From assembly GCF_001866655.1 (NCBI RefSeq), contig NZ_MLYR01000046.1:1-64000 (forward strand): DNA of 64,000 nt, given 5' to 3'. Source of the stretch: Bacillus sp. MUM 116. GTDB lineage: Bacteria > Bacillota > Bacilli > Bacillales > Cytobacillaceae. Shown here piece by piece: positions 48,983 to 58,883 of the stretch. The notes under the pieces were generated by a model. The model saw only the letters and a list, made by a program, of their open reading frames with translations. It made no database searches and was not told the origin of the DNA. How positions within the stretch are numbered: the stretch's first letter is position 1; each line of letters begins with the position of its first letter. A program made the position numbers and the translations under genes.

Positions 48983-49726
48983 TTACATTACCATTCCGCC
49001 ATCGATGTGAAGCGTTTGCCCAGTCATGTAAGAACTGTCGTCTGATGCAAGGAATGCGGTAACTTTGGCGATATCTTTAGGCACTCCAAATCTGGCCAAC
49101 GGAATTTGCTTAAGCATTTCGGTTTGGATGTCCTCTGTTAATTTATCCGTCATATCGGTAGTAATAAAACCCGGTGCAATCGCATTAACTGTAATATTTC
49201 TTGCCGCTAATTCTTTTGCCGTTGTTTTCGTTAAACCAATTACGCCGGCCTTTGCTGCAACATAGTTCGCTTGGCCAGGATTACCGCTGACACCAACGAT
49301 GGAAGCGATATTGATAATTCTACCTGAACGCTGTTTCATCATTTGTCTCGTTACAGCTTTTGTGCAAAGGAAGACCCCTTTTAAATTAATGCTGATGACA
49401 TCATCCCATTCTTCTTCTTTCATTCTCATTAATAAATTATCTTTTGTAATTCCGGCATTATTAACAAGTATATCCAGCTTTCCGAATCGCTCAATCGTCT
49501 CTTTGACCATTGCAGCTACTTCTTCAGAATTGGAAACATCACATTTTACTGTAAAAGCATCACAGCCAAGCACTTTTATTTCATCCACTACTTCATTCGC
49601 TTTTGCCTCATTTCCGGCAAAATTCACTGCCACATTTGCTCCCTGTCGCGCGAGCTCCAAAGCAATTTCACGGCCGATTCCTCTAGATGCCCCTGTTACA
49701 AGTGCTACTTTTCCTGCTAAACTCAT
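48983..49726 (-). CDS. fabG: 3-oxoacyl-[acyl-carrier-protein] reductase
   Basis: FabG (247 residues) reduces 3-oxoacyl-ACP with NADPH in fatty acid elongation. NADPH motif TGASRGIG is at 11-18, NNAG at 89-92. The catalytic triad is Ser142, Tyr155 and Lys159. Start overlaps the fabD stop by four bases (ATGA). Followed by a palindromic repeat and then acpP. Confidence 0.97.
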   Translation of the reverse strand: MSLAGKVALVTGASRGIGREIALELARQGANVAVNFAGNEAKANEVVDEIKVLGCDAFTVKCDVSNSEEVAAMVKETIERFGKLDILVNNAGITKDNLLMRMKEEEWDDVISINLKGVFLCTKAVTRQMMKQRSGRIINIASIVGVSGNPGQANYVAAKAGVIGLTKTTAKELAARNITVNAIAPGFITTDMTDKLTEDIQTEMLKQIPLARFGVPKDIAKVTAFLASDDSSYMTGQTLHIDGGMVM

Positions 49727-50670
49727 ATTTGCCCCTCCTTTAATGCTTCGATTACATCCTTGCAGCTTGCTTCATCTGATACGGAATAGGTTTTAACGGA
49801 ACGATCAATTTTCTTGATTAATCCCGATAGAACCTTCCCTGGTCCGATTTCAATAAATGTATCTACACCCAGTTCAATCATTTTCTGAACGGAATCTTCC
49901 CATAAAACCGGGGAATATAGCTGTTCAATTAGTTTCTCCTTGATTTCAGCAGCCTGCTCCATTGGTTCTGCCGAAACATTTGCGATGACAGGAATCTTTG
50001 CATCCTGCATATTTAATCCATCTAAAACACCCTTTAACTCAGTTGCCGCCGGTTTCATAAGTGAAGAATGAAAAGGCCCGCTTACTTCAAGTGGAATTAC
50101 GCGTTTAGCACCTGCTCCTTTTGCCTTTTCCCCCGCAAGCTCGACCCCTTTTCGTGAACCGGAGATCACAATTTGGCCAGGACAATTTAAATTAGCCAGT
50201 GATACAGGAAAACCTGAATCATCCACTTCCTTACATGCAGCTGAAAGCTTTTCACGGTCAAGACCTAATATTGCCGCCATTGTTCCCTCACCATTCGGAA
50301 CAGCAACTTCCATAAACTCTCCTCTTTTTCTGACGGCATACACTCCCTCCTCAAAAGTTAGAGCACCCGAAGCAACAAGAGCCGTATACTCTCCAAGGCT
50401 GTGTCCTGCAAGATAATCAGCTTGAATCCCTGATTTTTGAAACAACGATAAAAGTGCTATGCTGGTTGTTAACAATGCCGGCTGGGCATTCACCGTTAAT
50501 GTAAGTTCCTCCTGGGGTCCTTCAAAAATGATTTTACTTAAAGGGATATTCAGTTTTTCATCGGCTTTTGTAAAGTAACTCATAATTTCGGTATTTTGGT
50601 CCGCGGCTTCTTTTCCCATTCCTACTGTTTGGGAACCCTGTCCCGGAAACACAAATGCAATCTTACCCAT
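49723..50670 (-). CDS. fabD: Malonyl-CoA:ACP transacylase
   Basis: FabD (315 residues) loads malonyl units onto [18 protein letters not shown] opens the protein. The nucleophile is Ser91 in [12 protein letters not shown], paired with a His in GPFHSSLM near 200. SD AAGGAG. Lies 14 bases after plsX in the FapR-controlled operon. Confidence 0.97.
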   Translation of the reverse strand: MGKIAFVFPGQGSQTVGMGKEAADQNTEIMSYFTKADEKLNIPLSKIIFEGPQEELTLTVNAQPALLTTSIALLSLFQKSGIQADYLAGHSLGEYTALVASGALTFEEGVYAVRKRGEFMEVAVPNGEGTMAAILGLDREKLSAACKEVDDSGFPVSLANLNCPGQIVISGSRKGVELAGEKAKGAGAKRVIPLEVSGPFHSSLMKPAATELKGVLDGLNMQDAKIPVIANVSAEPMEQAAEIKEKLIEQLYSPVLWEDSVQKMIELGVDTFIEIGPGKVLSGLIKKIDRSVKTYSVSDEASCKDVIEALKEGQI

Positions 50671-50684
50671 TTTCGCACTCCTTC

Positions 50685-51689
50685 TTACAGTTCAATTTTA
50701 GAAACATTTGTTTCCTCTACTGCATTTTTTATCAGTCCAACGACATCATTTCCTGCCATTTCTCTCGTTTGGCGGATCGCACTAAAAATAGCCTGTGCAT
50801 TTGATGACCCATGTGCTTTAATCACAGGTGCTTTTATGCCAAAAAGAGCTGCACCGCCGTATTCTGAATAATCAAGCTTAGATTTCAGTGAATACAAATT
50901 TGGTTTTAAAACAGCAGCGGCCAGTTTGCTTGTAAAGCTGCTCATTAAAGCTGTTTTTAACATTTTCATCATGGAAAGGGCAGTTCCTTCGATTGTTTTT
51001 AATACCATGTTTCCTGTAAAACCATCTGTTACAACCACATCAGCCGCGCCCTCTAGCAAGTCCCGCGCTTCAACATTGCCAATAAAATGGATGTTGGCTG
51101 TTTTTAATATTTCAAAGGTGGCTTTCGTAAGTTCATTGCCCTTCTTTTCTTCTGTACCAATATTCAACAATCCGACTCGAGGTTTTGCAATTCCTCGTAC
51201 TTTTTCACTATAAATCGATCCCATGATGGCATATTGCAATAAATGTTCCGGCTTTGCATCGGCATTTGCTCCAACATCCAAAAGAAGGAAACCTTCGCCA
51301 CCGATCGTTGGTAATGTCGGCGAAAGAGCTGGACGATCAATCCCTTCAATTCTGCCAACCACAAACAGTCCTGCCGCCATCAATGCACCTGTATTACCGG
51401 CAGAGATGCAGGCATCCGCATTGCCTTCAGCAACTTGCCGGGCCGCTAACACCATCGAGGCATTTTTCTTCCGGCGTACTGCCCGTACTGGTTCATCCGT
51501 CCCAAGGATAACCTCGGTTGTATGGAGGATTGAAATTCTTTCATGATTTGTTATATGTTCCTTAATTTTGCTTTCATCGCCAACAAGTGTAATATGTATA
51601 TCAGAAAATTCCTGAACCGCTTTTACCGCTCCAAGAACAATTTCCTTAGGGGCATGGTCGCCGCCCATTGCATCAATGGCAAGTTTCAT
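50685..51689 (-). CDS. plsX: Phosphate acyltransferase PlsX
   Basis: PlsX (334 residues) makes acyl-phosphate from acyl-ACP for PlsY, the first step of phospholipid synthesis. Motifs [29 protein letters not shown] and [13 protein letters not shown] are typical. I start at the ATG at 51689: AAGGG is nine bases before it, whereas the ATG at 51698 abuts the same SD. Second gene after fapR. Confidence 0.96.
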   Translation of the reverse strand: MKLAIDAMGGDHAPKEIVLGAVKAVQEFSDIHITLVGDESKIKEHITNHERISILHTTEVILGTDEPVRAVRRKKNASMVLAARQVAEGNADACISAGNTGALMAAGLFVVGRIEGIDRPALSPTLPTIGGEGFLLLDVGANADAKPEHLLQYAIMGSIYSEKVRGIAKPRVGLLNIGTEEKKGNELTKATFEILKTANIHFIGNVEARDLLEGAADVVVTDGFTGNMVLKTIEGTALSMMKMLKTALMSSFTSKLAAAVLKPNLYSLKSKLDYSEYGGAALFGIKAPVIKAHGSSNAQAIFSAIRQTREMAGNDVVGLIKNAVEETNVSKIEL

Positions 51690-51701
51690 TTGTCTCATCC
51701 C

Positions 51702-52268
51702 TTAATGATTTTTCGAACGGTACATTTCAAATTCTCCGGTAAAAACTAGCTCATTATTCACATAACTATTGACTTCAACAAAGGTTCTTCCGAGGTCTGC
51801 ATCAATTTTCAAAACCTTTGCCTTCGCAATAACCCGTTCATTTTGCTTAACGGAAAGTTTAAATTGAATATTTGCTTTCGCAGTTAAGGCAAGTTCATCA
51901 TTGATAACCGCGACGGCCAATGAGTTTGCCTGTGCAAATAAATGATGGCCGCGGGCAATCTTATTCCGTTTAAAAACATGCTCTTGCTTCACATCCAAAA
52001 TGGAAATTGCACTTCGATCTAAGTCTATATCAATAATTTCACCTATAACTTCTTCAAGTGGCAATGAGCGAACCTCATCAGAAAATCGTTTTTCCGCTAC
52101 ATTTTTAATTCGCTCTCTAAGTTCAGGGATTGATAACTCTAATCGATCAAGACGGATCGTTTGAATACTTACTTGAAATTTCTCCGCAAGCTCTTCATCC
52201 GTCGTGAATGGATTTTCTTTAATGGTTGTGGTTAACAATTGCTGCCGTTCTTTTTTACTTCTTCTCAT
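51702..52268 (-). CDS. fapR: Malonyl-CoA-responsive lipid repressor FapR
   Basis: FapR (188 residues) represses fatty acid and phospholipid genes until malonyl-CoA binds. The N-terminal HTH ([20 protein letters not shown] at about 22-41) is followed by a linker helix and a hot-dog fold effector domain ([17 protein letters not shown] region). A matching FapR operator lies in its own promoter (52290-52306), so it is autoregulated together with plsX-fabD-fabG. Confidence 0.96.
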   Translation of the reverse strand: MRRSKKERQQLLTTTIKENPFTTDEELAEKFQVSIQTIRLDRLELSIPELRERIKNVAEKRFSDEVRSLPLEEVIGEIIDIDLDRSAISILDVKQEHVFKRNKIARGHHLFAQANSLAVAVINDELALTAKANIQFKLSVKQNERVIAKAKVLKIDADLGRTFVEVNSYVNNELVFTGEFEMYRSKNH

Positions 52269-52289
52269 GATTTTACACCGTCCGAGCTC

Positions 52290-52306
52290 TTATGACTAGG
52301 TACTAA
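52290..52306 (-). promoter_or_regulatory. FapR operator
   Basis: Minus strand TTAGTACCTAGTCATAA, an imperfect palindrome that fits the known FapR binding pattern built around TTAGTACCTA. It lies just downstream of the fapR -10 box, over the expected transcription start. Confidence 0.8.
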
Positions 52307-52310
52307 TAGT

Positions 52311-52339
52311 AGTATAAAAGTAGAAAAAGCAGATTGCAA
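52311..52339 (-). promoter_or_regulatory. Sigma-A promoter of the fapR-plsX-fabD-fabG operon
   Basis: Minus strand -35 TTGCAA (52334-52339), 17-base spacer, -10 TATACT (52311-52316). The -35 hexamer lies inside the downstream arm of the recG terminator stem. Confidence 0.75.
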
Positions 52340-52369
52340 GAAATACTTTTTACACTTGCTCTCTGCTTT
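52326..52369 (-). terminator. Terminator of recG, overlapping the fapR promoter
   Basis: Arms AAAGCAGAGAGCAAG and CTTGCAATCTGCTTT (52355-52369 with 52326-52340) pair with two mismatches around a 14-nt loop, then TTTTTC follows on the minus strand. The downstream arm contains the fapR -35 box. Confidence 0.65.
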
Positions 52370-52399
52370 TCCTATTATTATTCATAAGTTTAATTAGAT

Positions 52400-54448
52400 T
52401 TAGTCCAATTTTTCCCCTTCTAATACACCCGTTTCCTCAAGCTGGTTTCGTAAAAATTCATACTCGGGAGAAGACCAGAACGCATTTGACTGAATTAACA
52501 GAGCCGCATCGCTTCTGGCCGTTTCAAGCGCACGATAGTCATGGACCATATCTGCCACTTTAAATTCCGGAATCCCGCTTTGTTTCTTCCCAAAGAAATC
52601 CCCTGGTCCCCGCAGTTCTAAATCTTTTTCACTAAGAACAAAGCCATCATTGGTTTCCGTCATAATTTTCATTCTTTCCTGACCAACTTCGGATTTTGGA
52701 GCAGCAAGTAAGATACAATAGGATTGATCACTGCCTCTCCCAACCCTACCTCTTAGCTGATGCAGCTGAGAGAGTCCAAATCTTTCAGCATCGTAAATCA
52801 CCATCATTGTCGCATTCGGAACATTTACACCCACTTCCACCACCGTTGTGGATACAAGGATTTGAACCTCATTTGCGCTGAAAGCCTTCATAACTGTATC
52901 TTTTTCATCTGAACTTAAACGGCCATGCATAAGCCCCACCCGATAACGATTTTGAAAGTACTGCGAAAGGGTTATATGAACATCAATGGCATTTTGAACA
53001 TCGAGCTTGTCCGATTCTTCAATTAATGGACAAATGACATAGGCTTGATGGCCTTTGGCCAGTTCCTTTTCAACAAAACCAAGGACACGATCAAGCATTT
53101 CCGGTTTTGCCCAATAGGTTTCAATCGTTTTTCTTCCTGCCGGCATTTCATCGATAATGGAAACATCCATTTCACCAAATACGGTAATCGCCAAAGTACG
53201 GGGGATAGGAGTTGCGGTCATAAACAGAACATCGGGATTCTCACCTTTTTCCCGTAACACCCTTCGCTGTTCAACCCCAAAGCGATGCTGCTCATCGGTA
53301 ATGACAAAACCAAGTTTTTTAAAGGATACATCGTCCTGAATGAGCGCATGTGTACCAATTAAAATGTCCACTTTTCCTTCCGCCAGGTCTTGGAGGATTT
53401 CACGCCTTCGTTTTCCCTTTACGGAGCTAGTCAATAGCTCGGTGCGAAATGCAAATGGGTCTAATAAACTCTTAAGCGATTCAGCATGCTGTTCTGCTAA
53501 TATTTCGGTTGGCACCATTAACGCACCTTGAAAACCCGCTGTCACACTTGCATATAAGCAGATTGCAGCTACAACTGTTTTCCCTGAACCGACATCACCT
53601 TGCAGGAGGCGGTTCATCCGAAATCCGGATTTTAAATCTGCCAATATTTCGTTCACGACTCGTTTTTGAGCATTGGTTAACGGAAAAGGTAGAGAATCTA
53701 TAAAAGTTTTTAATTTTGGCAGCGAATAGTTTTGCGTTAATCCTGGTGATTGCTCTCTTTCGAATTTTCTTAATGCCTGCATTTTAAGTTGAAATAAAAG
53801 AAATTCTTCATAAACAAAACGGCGCCTTGCTTGTTTGACATCATCCGAATTAACAGGAAAATGCATGGCTCGGAGTGCATCGCGGCGGTCTAGCAGACGA
53901 TATTTATTCAATAGTGAAAACGGAAGATTTTCCTCAATCATATTTCCATATTGCTGATAAGCAAGGCTAATAAATTTCCGCATTCCTTTTGTCGTCATTT
54001 TTCCTCTTAAGGCATATACAGGCTCAAAGTCATGCGCCTTGGCATTTGGCCCCGCCTGCATTTCACTAGCTGTAATCGTTTGCCGGTGTGCATCCCATTT
54101 TCCCGTTACGGTAATAGTTTCATTGGGAACTAATTTATTTTTCAGGTAGGGCTGGTTGAAAAAAACTACCTTGATTAAATATCGGTCAACAAATAGTCGA
54201 ATGGTCAGTTTGGATTTTTTTTTTCCATAATAGGCAAGAGAAGGCTCACTATGAACCTTCCCTTCTACCGTTATTTTTTCGTCATGCTTTACCTCTGTTA
54301 GGTCGCGGAGGCGATAGTCTTGATAACGATAAGGAAAATACTCCAATAAATCGTAAATGGTGTAGATTTTCATTTCCGCCAAGTTCTCTGCCGTTTCTTC
54401 GCCAATTCCTTTTAAAACGGATACGGATTGGGTTAGTTCAAGATTCAC
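52400..54448 (-). CDS. recG: ATP-dependent DNA helicase RecG
   Basis: RecG (682 residues) regresses stalled replication forks and branch-migrates recombination intermediates. An N-terminal wedge (OB) domain (EGKVHSEPSLAYYGKKK) is followed by the helicase motor with Walker A QGDVGSGKTVVAA, DEQHRFGVEQR, TATPIPRTLA and QLRGRVGRG. The GTG start overlaps the sdaAA stop (GTGA), so translation is coupled. Confidence 0.96.
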   Translation of the reverse strand: MNLELTQSVSVLKGIGEETAENLAEMKIYTIYDLLEYFPYRYQDYRLRDLTEVKHDEKITVEGKVHSEPSLAYYGKKKSKLTIRLFVDRYLIKVVFFNQPYLKNKLVPNETITVTGKWDAHRQTITASEMQAGPNAKAHDFEPVYALRGKMTTKGMRKFISLAYQQYGNMIEENLPFSLLNKYRLLDRRDALRAMHFPVNSDDVKQARRRFVYEEFLLFQLKMQALRKFEREQSPGLTQNYSLPKLKTFIDSLPFPLTNAQKRVVNEILADLKSGFRMNRLLQGDVGSGKTVVAAICLYASVTAGFQGALMVPTEILAEQHAESLKSLLDPFAFRTELLTSSVKGKRRREILQDLAEGKVDILIGTHALIQDDVSFKKLGFVITDEQHRFGVEQRRVLREKGENPDVLFMTATPIPRTLAITVFGEMDVSIIDEMPAGRKTIETYWAKPEMLDRVLGFVEKELAKGHQAYVICPLIEESDKLDVQNAIDVHITLSQYFQNRYRVGLMHGRLSSDEKDTVMKAFSANEVQILVSTTVVEVGVNVPNATMMVIYDAERFGLSQLHQLRGRVGRGSDQSYCILLAAPKSEVGQERMKIMTETNDGFVLSEKDLELRGPGDFFGKKQSGIPEFKVADMVHDYRALETARSDAALLIQSNAFWSSPEYEFLRNQLEETGVLEGEKLD

Positions 54449-55329
54449 TTTTCTTCCAGCGGCATACCAAAGATTTTCGCTTCCAATTTGCGTCCTGTCG
54501 GTGTTGCCGCCAAACCTCCCTGCGCAGTTTCTTTTAATGCTGTCGGCATATTCTGTCCAATTTTATACATCGCCTCGATAACTTCATCACATGGGATTCG
54601 GCTGGTAACCCCCGCTAATGCCATATCGGCCGCAACCATGGCATTCGCTGCCCCCATCGCATTTCTCTTAACACATGGTACCTCTACTAAACCGGCAACA
54701 GGATCGCATACAAGACCTAGCATATTTTTCAATGTAATCGCCATTGCATGGGCACATTGGTCTGGTGTTCCTCCTGCCATTTCTACAATCGCTGCTGCAG
54801 CCATTCCTGCAGCTGATCCTACCTCGGCCTGACACCCCCCGGCAGCACCGGAAATCGAAGCATTATTTGCGACCACAAATCCAAAAGCACCTGCTGTAAA
54901 TAAAAATGATACCATTTGCTCTCTAGTCGGATTCAATTTACTTTTTAAAGCGAATAGTGTACCCGGAACTACTCCTGCAGACCCTGCTGTAGGCGTCGCA
55001 CAAATTGTCCCCATCGCCGCGTTCACTTCATTTGTGGCAACCGCTTTACTTACGGCATCAAGTACGGTTTCTCCTGTTAAAAAATTTCCTTTTTTAATAT
55101 ACTCTTGAAGAAGCACTGCATCCCCGCCGGTTAAACCAGAGTGGGATTTTACACCTTTGATTCCACGTTCAACCGCTTCCTCCATGACCCGCAAATTACG
55201 GTCCATAAAAGCAATGACTTCTTCTCTGGACCGGCCGGTTACTGTGACTTCTTGTTCAATCATGATATCTGAGATTTTTTTATTTTGGCTATTTGCAAGC
55301 TCCACAAGTTCAGCTACATTTCGAAACAC
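54445..55329 (-). CDS. sdaAA: L-serine dehydratase, iron-sulfur-dependent, alpha subunit
   Basis: SdaAA (294 residues) with SdaAB deaminates L-serine to pyruvate using a [4Fe-4S] cluster. Conserved Cys lie in TICATPTAGSAG, AAGGCQAEVGSAAG and VCDPVAGLVEVPCVKRN. The start is GTG with AGGAGG seven bases upstream. The gap from sdaAB contains a shortened palindromic repeat. Confidence 0.95.
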   Translation of the reverse strand: MFRNVAELVELANSQNKKISDIMIEQEVTVTGRSREEVIAFMDRNLRVMEEAVERGIKGVKSHSGLTGGDAVLLQEYIKKGNFLTGETVLDAVSKAVATNEVNAAMGTICATPTAGSAGVVPGTLFALKSKLNPTREQMVSFLFTAGAFGFVVANNASISGAAGGCQAEVGSAAGMAAAAIVEMAGGTPDQCAHAMAITLKNMLGLVCDPVAGLVEVPCVKRNAMGAANAMVAADMALAGVTSRIPCDEVIEAMYKIGQNMPTALKETAQGGLAATPTGRKLEAKIFGMPLEEK

Positions 55330-55357
55330 AGGTTTTCCTCCTCTAGGATACTGCTAT

Positions 55358-55422
55358 TGTCCAGCTCCAGCGCCTAAGGACTCTTGGTTTAAGCCCCCAT
55401 ACCAAGGCGTTTCCGTTTTTTC
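55358..55422. repeat. Dispersed palindromic repeat, centre-deleted copy D (between sdaAB and sdaAA)
   Basis: About 65 bp with both outer ends present: GTCCAGCTCCAGCGCCTAAG on the left and CCAAGGCGTTTCCGTTTTTT on the right, oriented like copy C. The central AAGGTT/AACCTT hairpin and its flanks are missing. It nearly fills the sdaAB-sdaAA gap. Confidence 0.75.
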
Positions 55423-55424
55423 TT

Positions 55425-56087
55425 TTAATCAACGATTTTTGTTACTTTCAGTATATTCGGAAGCTGTTCTAATTCGTCAATGAGTTTATCATCAATATTT
55501 TGGTCTACTTCAATCGTCATTAGGGCTAATTTTCCAACCTCTTTTCGCGAAACCTCCATATGACCGATATTGATTTGGTATTTGGCAAGAGTGTTCGCAA
55601 CGCTTGCAATCGTACCAAATTTATCATTATGAACCACTAAAATGGCCGGATGATTGCCCGATAGCTTAAGTTCAAATCCATTAAGCTCGGTGATTTCAAT
55701 TTTCCCGCCGCCGATGGAAATCCCAACAAGTTCCAGCTCCCCATTATGATCACCTAAAATGATCCTTGCAGTGTTTGGATGATCTGTTACGGCGTCTTCC
55801 TCTATAAAGCGAAGCTTAATTCCTTTTTCCTTTGCAATATCCATGGCATTAATAATCCTGACATCATCGGTATCAAAATCTAATAGTCCGCCAACAATGG
55901 CAACATCTGTCCCATGCCCCTTATAGGTTTTCGCAAAAGAACCATATAAAGAAATATTCGCCCATTTCGGCTCTCTTCCGAACAAGCTCCTTGCTACCCT
56001 GCCGATGCGCGCCGCTCCAGCTGTATGCGAACTTGATGGTCCAATCATTACAGGTCCAATAATGTCAAAGACGCTTCTATATTTCAA
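55425..56087 (-). CDS. sdaAB: L-serine dehydratase, iron-sulfur-dependent, beta subunit
   Basis: SdaAB (220 residues) is the partner of SdaAA. It has the N-terminal domain with GPSSSHTAGAARIGR and a C-terminal ACT domain (AILVVHNDKFGTIASVANTL) that may sense serine. The start is TTG with GGGGAGAG seven bases upstream. First gene of sdaAB-sdaAA-recG. Confidence 0.94.
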   Translation of the reverse strand: MKYRSVFDIIGPVMIGPSSSHTAGAARIGRVARSLFGREPKWANISLYGSFAKTYKGHGTDVAIVGGLLDFDTDDVRIINAMDIAKEKGIKLRFIEEDAVTDHPNTARIILGDHNGELELVGISIGGGKIEITELNGFELKLSGNHPAILVVHNDKFGTIASVANTLAKYQINIGHMEVSRKEVGKLALMTIEVDQNIDDKLIDELEQLPNILKVTKIVD

Positions 56088-56172
56088 ATGAGTTCTCTCC
56101 CCTATTATTAATCTATCTATTCAATTAAAATTATTTTAAAAAACTTTAAAGAGAGGTAAGAACCTTCCGTGA

Positions 56173-56203
56173 ATATAAAAAGAAGGGGCCCCCCCCTTCT
56201 ATT
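56173..56203 (-). terminator. Terminator of fakA
   Basis: Minus strand stem AGAAGGGG/CCCCTTCT (56181-56188 with 56193-56200) and a TTTTTATATTC tail, a few bases past the fakA stop codon. Confidence 0.85.
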
Positions 56204-56214
56204 GTATCTGTTCC

Positions 56215-57897
56215 TTATTCAATTGAAAAGATAAAAGAATATAATGGCTGAGCACCATTGTGGATCTCAATTTCAACCTCTCTATACTTCTCTTCCACAA
56301 ATTCTACCAGCGCATCAACTTCCTCTTTTGATACATCTTTACCATAAAGAATCGTTAGAATTTCAGAATCTTCATCAAGCATTTTCAAAAGAAGCTCTTC
56401 CGCTGCTTTCACCTTTTCTTGGTTTTTCACAATAATTTTGCCTTCGGCGATTCCCATGAAATCACCTTTTTCAATTTCCAAGCCATCAATCTGAGTATCG
56501 CGGACCGCAAAGGTGATTTGGCCTGTTTTTACATGCTGCATGGCTTCCGTCATTGCTGCTTCATTTGTCTTTACATTTGCTGATGAATTGAAAGCCAATA
56601 ATGCTGATAATCCTTGAGGTACCGTTTTGGAAGGAATCACATAAATGTCTTCCTCGGTAACATCTGCAGCCTGTTGTGCCGCCATAATAATATTTTTATT
56701 ATTAGGTAAAATAAAAACTTGTTTCGCATTTACTTGCTTAACAGCTTTCACAATATCCTCGGTACTTGGGTTCATTGTTTGGCCGCCCTCAATCACAGCA
56801 TTTGCTCCAATACTTTTGAATAATTGTGCAATACCTGAGCCCATTGAAACGGTAACAATCCCATATTCTGCTTTTTCTTTCTGTGGAGTTTGTTTATCCG
56901 AGACGAGGGGTGTATGTGTTTCACCAACAATATTGGAATGCTGCTGGCGCATGTTTTCAATTTTCATATTAATGAGACTTCCATAACGCTGTCCATAGGT
57001 CAAAACTTCTCCTGGCAGCTCTGAGTGGATATGCACTTTCACCAGTTCTTCATCAGCTATAACGAGTAATGAGTCTCCCAGTTTACTCAAATCATTACGA
57101 AATACTTCTTCTTTAAAAGGATTTTTCGCCACTTTTTCACTTTCAAATTTCACCATAAATTCGGTGCAGTATCCAAATACGATATCCTCCGTATTAATAT
57201 GACTTTGCACACTTTTATGATGTTCCGCACTGACCATTTCTTCCAGAGTAGGCAGGGCAGCAGGTGAATCCGGGAGCTTTTCCCCTTTTAATTCTGCTAA
57301 AAAGCCTTCATAAACGAATACAAGACCTTGACCGCCGCTATCCACTACTCCAACTTCTTTCAAAACAGGAAGTAAATCAGGTGTCCGCTTTAAAGAAGCT
57401 TTTGCTTCCTTTAATACTTCCTCCATTATTTTAACAACATCATCCGTGTTTTGCGCAGCCTGGATTCCCTTTTTTGCTGAATCCTTGGCAACTGTAAGAA
57501 TCGTTCCTTCAACAGGTTTCATGACTGCTTTATAAGCTGTTTCTACTCCCGATTCCAAAGCTTGAGCAAAATCCTTGCCGGAAATGACAGATTTATTTTC
57601 AACCGCCTTGGCAAAACCACGGAATAATTGAGAAAGAATAACCCCCGAGTTCCCGCGGGCACCCATTAATAACCCCTTGGAAAGGGCTACTCCCACTTTC
57701 CCTATATGTTCTTGAACATTGTTTTTAACTTCCTTTGCCCCCGAAGTCATGGATAGGTTCATATTTGTACCGGTATCACCATCGGGCACGGGGAAAACGT
57801 TTAACGCATCTACCATTTTTGCATTTGCAGCAAGATGATTTGCACCTTGAATCACCATTTCCGCAAAACGTTTTCCATCTAAAGCTGTTATTGACAC
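56215..57897 (-). CDS. fakA: Fatty acid kinase catalytic subunit FakA (YloV, DAK2 domain)
   Basis: A 560-residue protein with an N-terminal DhaL/DAK2 ATP-binding domain (ALNVFPVPDGDTGTNMNLSM, then GARGNSGVILSQLFRGFAK). A middle domain and a C-terminal EDD/DegV-like domain follow. With a DegV-type FakB it phosphorylates exogenous fatty acids, feeding acyl-phosphate into the same pathway as PlsX; B. subtilis calls it YloV. The start is GTG with GGAGG upstream. It follows yloU by 35 bases. Confidence 0.93.
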   Translation of the reverse strand: MSITALDGKRFAEMVIQGANHLAANAKMVDALNVFPVPDGDTGTNMNLSMTSGAKEVKNNVQEHIGKVGVALSKGLLMGARGNSGVILSQLFRGFAKAVENKSVISGKDFAQALESGVETAYKAVMKPVEGTILTVAKDSAKKGIQAAQNTDDVVKIMEEVLKEAKASLKRTPDLLPVLKEVGVVDSGGQGLVFVYEGFLAELKGEKLPDSPAALPTLEEMVSAEHHKSVQSHINTEDIVFGYCTEFMVKFESEKVAKNPFKEEVFRNDLSKLGDSLLVIADEELVKVHIHSELPGEVLTYGQRYGSLINMKIENMRQQHSNIVGETHTPLVSDKQTPQKEKAEYGIVTVSMGSGIAQLFKSIGANAVIEGGQTMNPSTEDIVKAVKQVNAKQVFILPNNKNIIMAAQQAADVTEEDIYVIPSKTVPQGLSALLAFNSSANVKTNEAAMTEAMQHVKTGQITFAVRDTQIDGLEIEKGDFMGIAEGKIIVKNQEKVKAAEELLLKMLDEDSEILTILYGKDVSKEEVDALVEFVEEKYREVEIEIHNGAQPLYSFIFSIE

Positions 57898-57932
57898 AAA
57901 CCTTCCTCCTTACTGAGGTTCGTACTACGAAC

Positions 57933-58295
57933 TTATGGGTTCGTCACTCGAACTCCCTGAACGTAAATATTTACCGAGTCAACGGCAAGTCCAACAGTTT
58001 TATCGAGGGTGTATTTTACCTTTGATTGCACGTTGTGGGCAACCTCGGATATTTTCGTTCCATAACTGACGATTATATACATATCAATATGTACTTCCTC
58101 ATTATCTTGGCGAACAATAACTCCACGTGTAAAATTTTCTTTTCTTAATATTTCTGTAAGACCGTCTTTAATTTGATTTTTTGATGCCATACCGACGATT
58201 CCATAACAATCGATTGCTGCTCCTCCAGCGATGGTAGCGATTACTTCATTTGAAATATCAATTTGTCCGAACTTTGTTTTTAATTCAATGGACAT
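57933..58295 (-). CDS. yloU: Asp23/Gls24 family envelope stress protein YloU
   Basis: A 120-residue Asp23/DUF322 protein with the family run IAGGAAIDCYGIVGM and VSYGTKISEVAHNVQ. In staphylococci Asp23 is a membrane-associated alkaline-shock protein. Here yloU-fakA form a unit; their pairing is widely conserved, hinting at a membrane-lipid role (inference). SD GGGGGAA. Confidence 0.93.
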   Translation of the reverse strand: MSIELKTKFGQIDISNEVIATIAGGAAIDCYGIVGMASKNQIKDGLTEILRKENFTRGVIVRQDNEEVHIDMYIIVSYGTKISEVAHNVQSKVKYTLDKTVGLAVDSVNIYVQGVRVTNP

Positions 58296-58493
58296 GAATC
58301 GTTCCCCCTTTTGGAAATTGCTCCTTGACTTACAGTCATTTTACTATAGACATTAGAATAATAAAAGTCATTGTTATTATTCTGAGCTTTTTCGCATTAG
58401 GTTTTATTTCATTCGCTATGAGATTTGTCCACTAAAGCGCCAACCGCTTTTCTGTTGTCAAGGAATTTTTCTTGAAACCTTTCTTAACAAGTA

Positions 58494-58522
58494 TTGCAAT
58501 CATACAGGTTGTATGATAAATT
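58494..58522 (+). promoter_or_regulatory. Sigma-A promoter of rpmB
   Basis: -35 TTGCAA (58494-58499), 17-base spacer, -10 TAAATT (58517-58522), about 115 bases before rpmB. It lies in the 340-base divergent gap between yloU and rpmB. That gap otherwise holds a CGCCAACCGCTTTTCTG word (possible repeat relic) and the yloU promoter region, whose -35 I could not assign. Confidence 0.7.
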
Positions 58523-58635
58523 ATTAAGGTATCTTTAGACTAGAAAATATGGCACGGCCATTTTTCTATATCCAGATGAAAGCATCTGAAAATGTAAATG
58601 CTATATAGCTTTTGGTGTTAAGGAGGGAAATCATT

Positions 58636-58824
58636 ATGCCACGTAAATGTGTAGTAACTGGAAAGAAAACAACAACTGGTAACGCACGTTCTCACGCTAT
58701 GAACGCAAACAAGCGTACATGGGGTGCTAACCTACAAAAAGTACGTATTCTTGTTGACGGAAAGCCAAAGCGTGTTTGGGTTTCTGCAAGAGCGTTAAGA
58801 TCTGGTAAAGTAGAGCGCGTTTAA
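58636..58824 (+). CDS. rpmB: 50S ribosomal protein L28
   Basis: L28 (62 residues) binds near the E site of the 50S subunit. [20 protein letters not shown] and [20 protein letters not shown] are typical; this form lacks the paired CxxC zinc motifs. SD AAGGAGGG lies eight bases before the ATG. It is the only gene on the plus strand and is divergent from yloU and convergent with spoVM, as in B. subtilis. Confidence 0.98.
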   Translation: MPRKCVVTGKKTTTGNARSHAMNANKRTWGANLQKVRILVDGKPKRVWVSARALRSGKVERV

Positions 58825-58836
58825 TAAAGAAATGTG

Positions 58837-58865
58837 GGGCATCCAATTAGGATGCCCTTTTCTTT
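58837..58865 (+). terminator. Terminator of rpmB
   Basis: 8-bp perfect stem GGGCATCC/GGATGCCC (58837-58844 with 58850-58857), 5-nt loop, then TTTTCTTTT. Confidence 0.9.
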
Positions 58866-58883
58866 TGCAATTATTTTTTTATC

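Noticed and set aside
58434-58455. AAAGCGCCAACCGCTTTTCT as another copy of the palindromic repeat
   Set aside because: Only short end-like words are present and they could arise by chance; kept as a remark, not counted as a copy.
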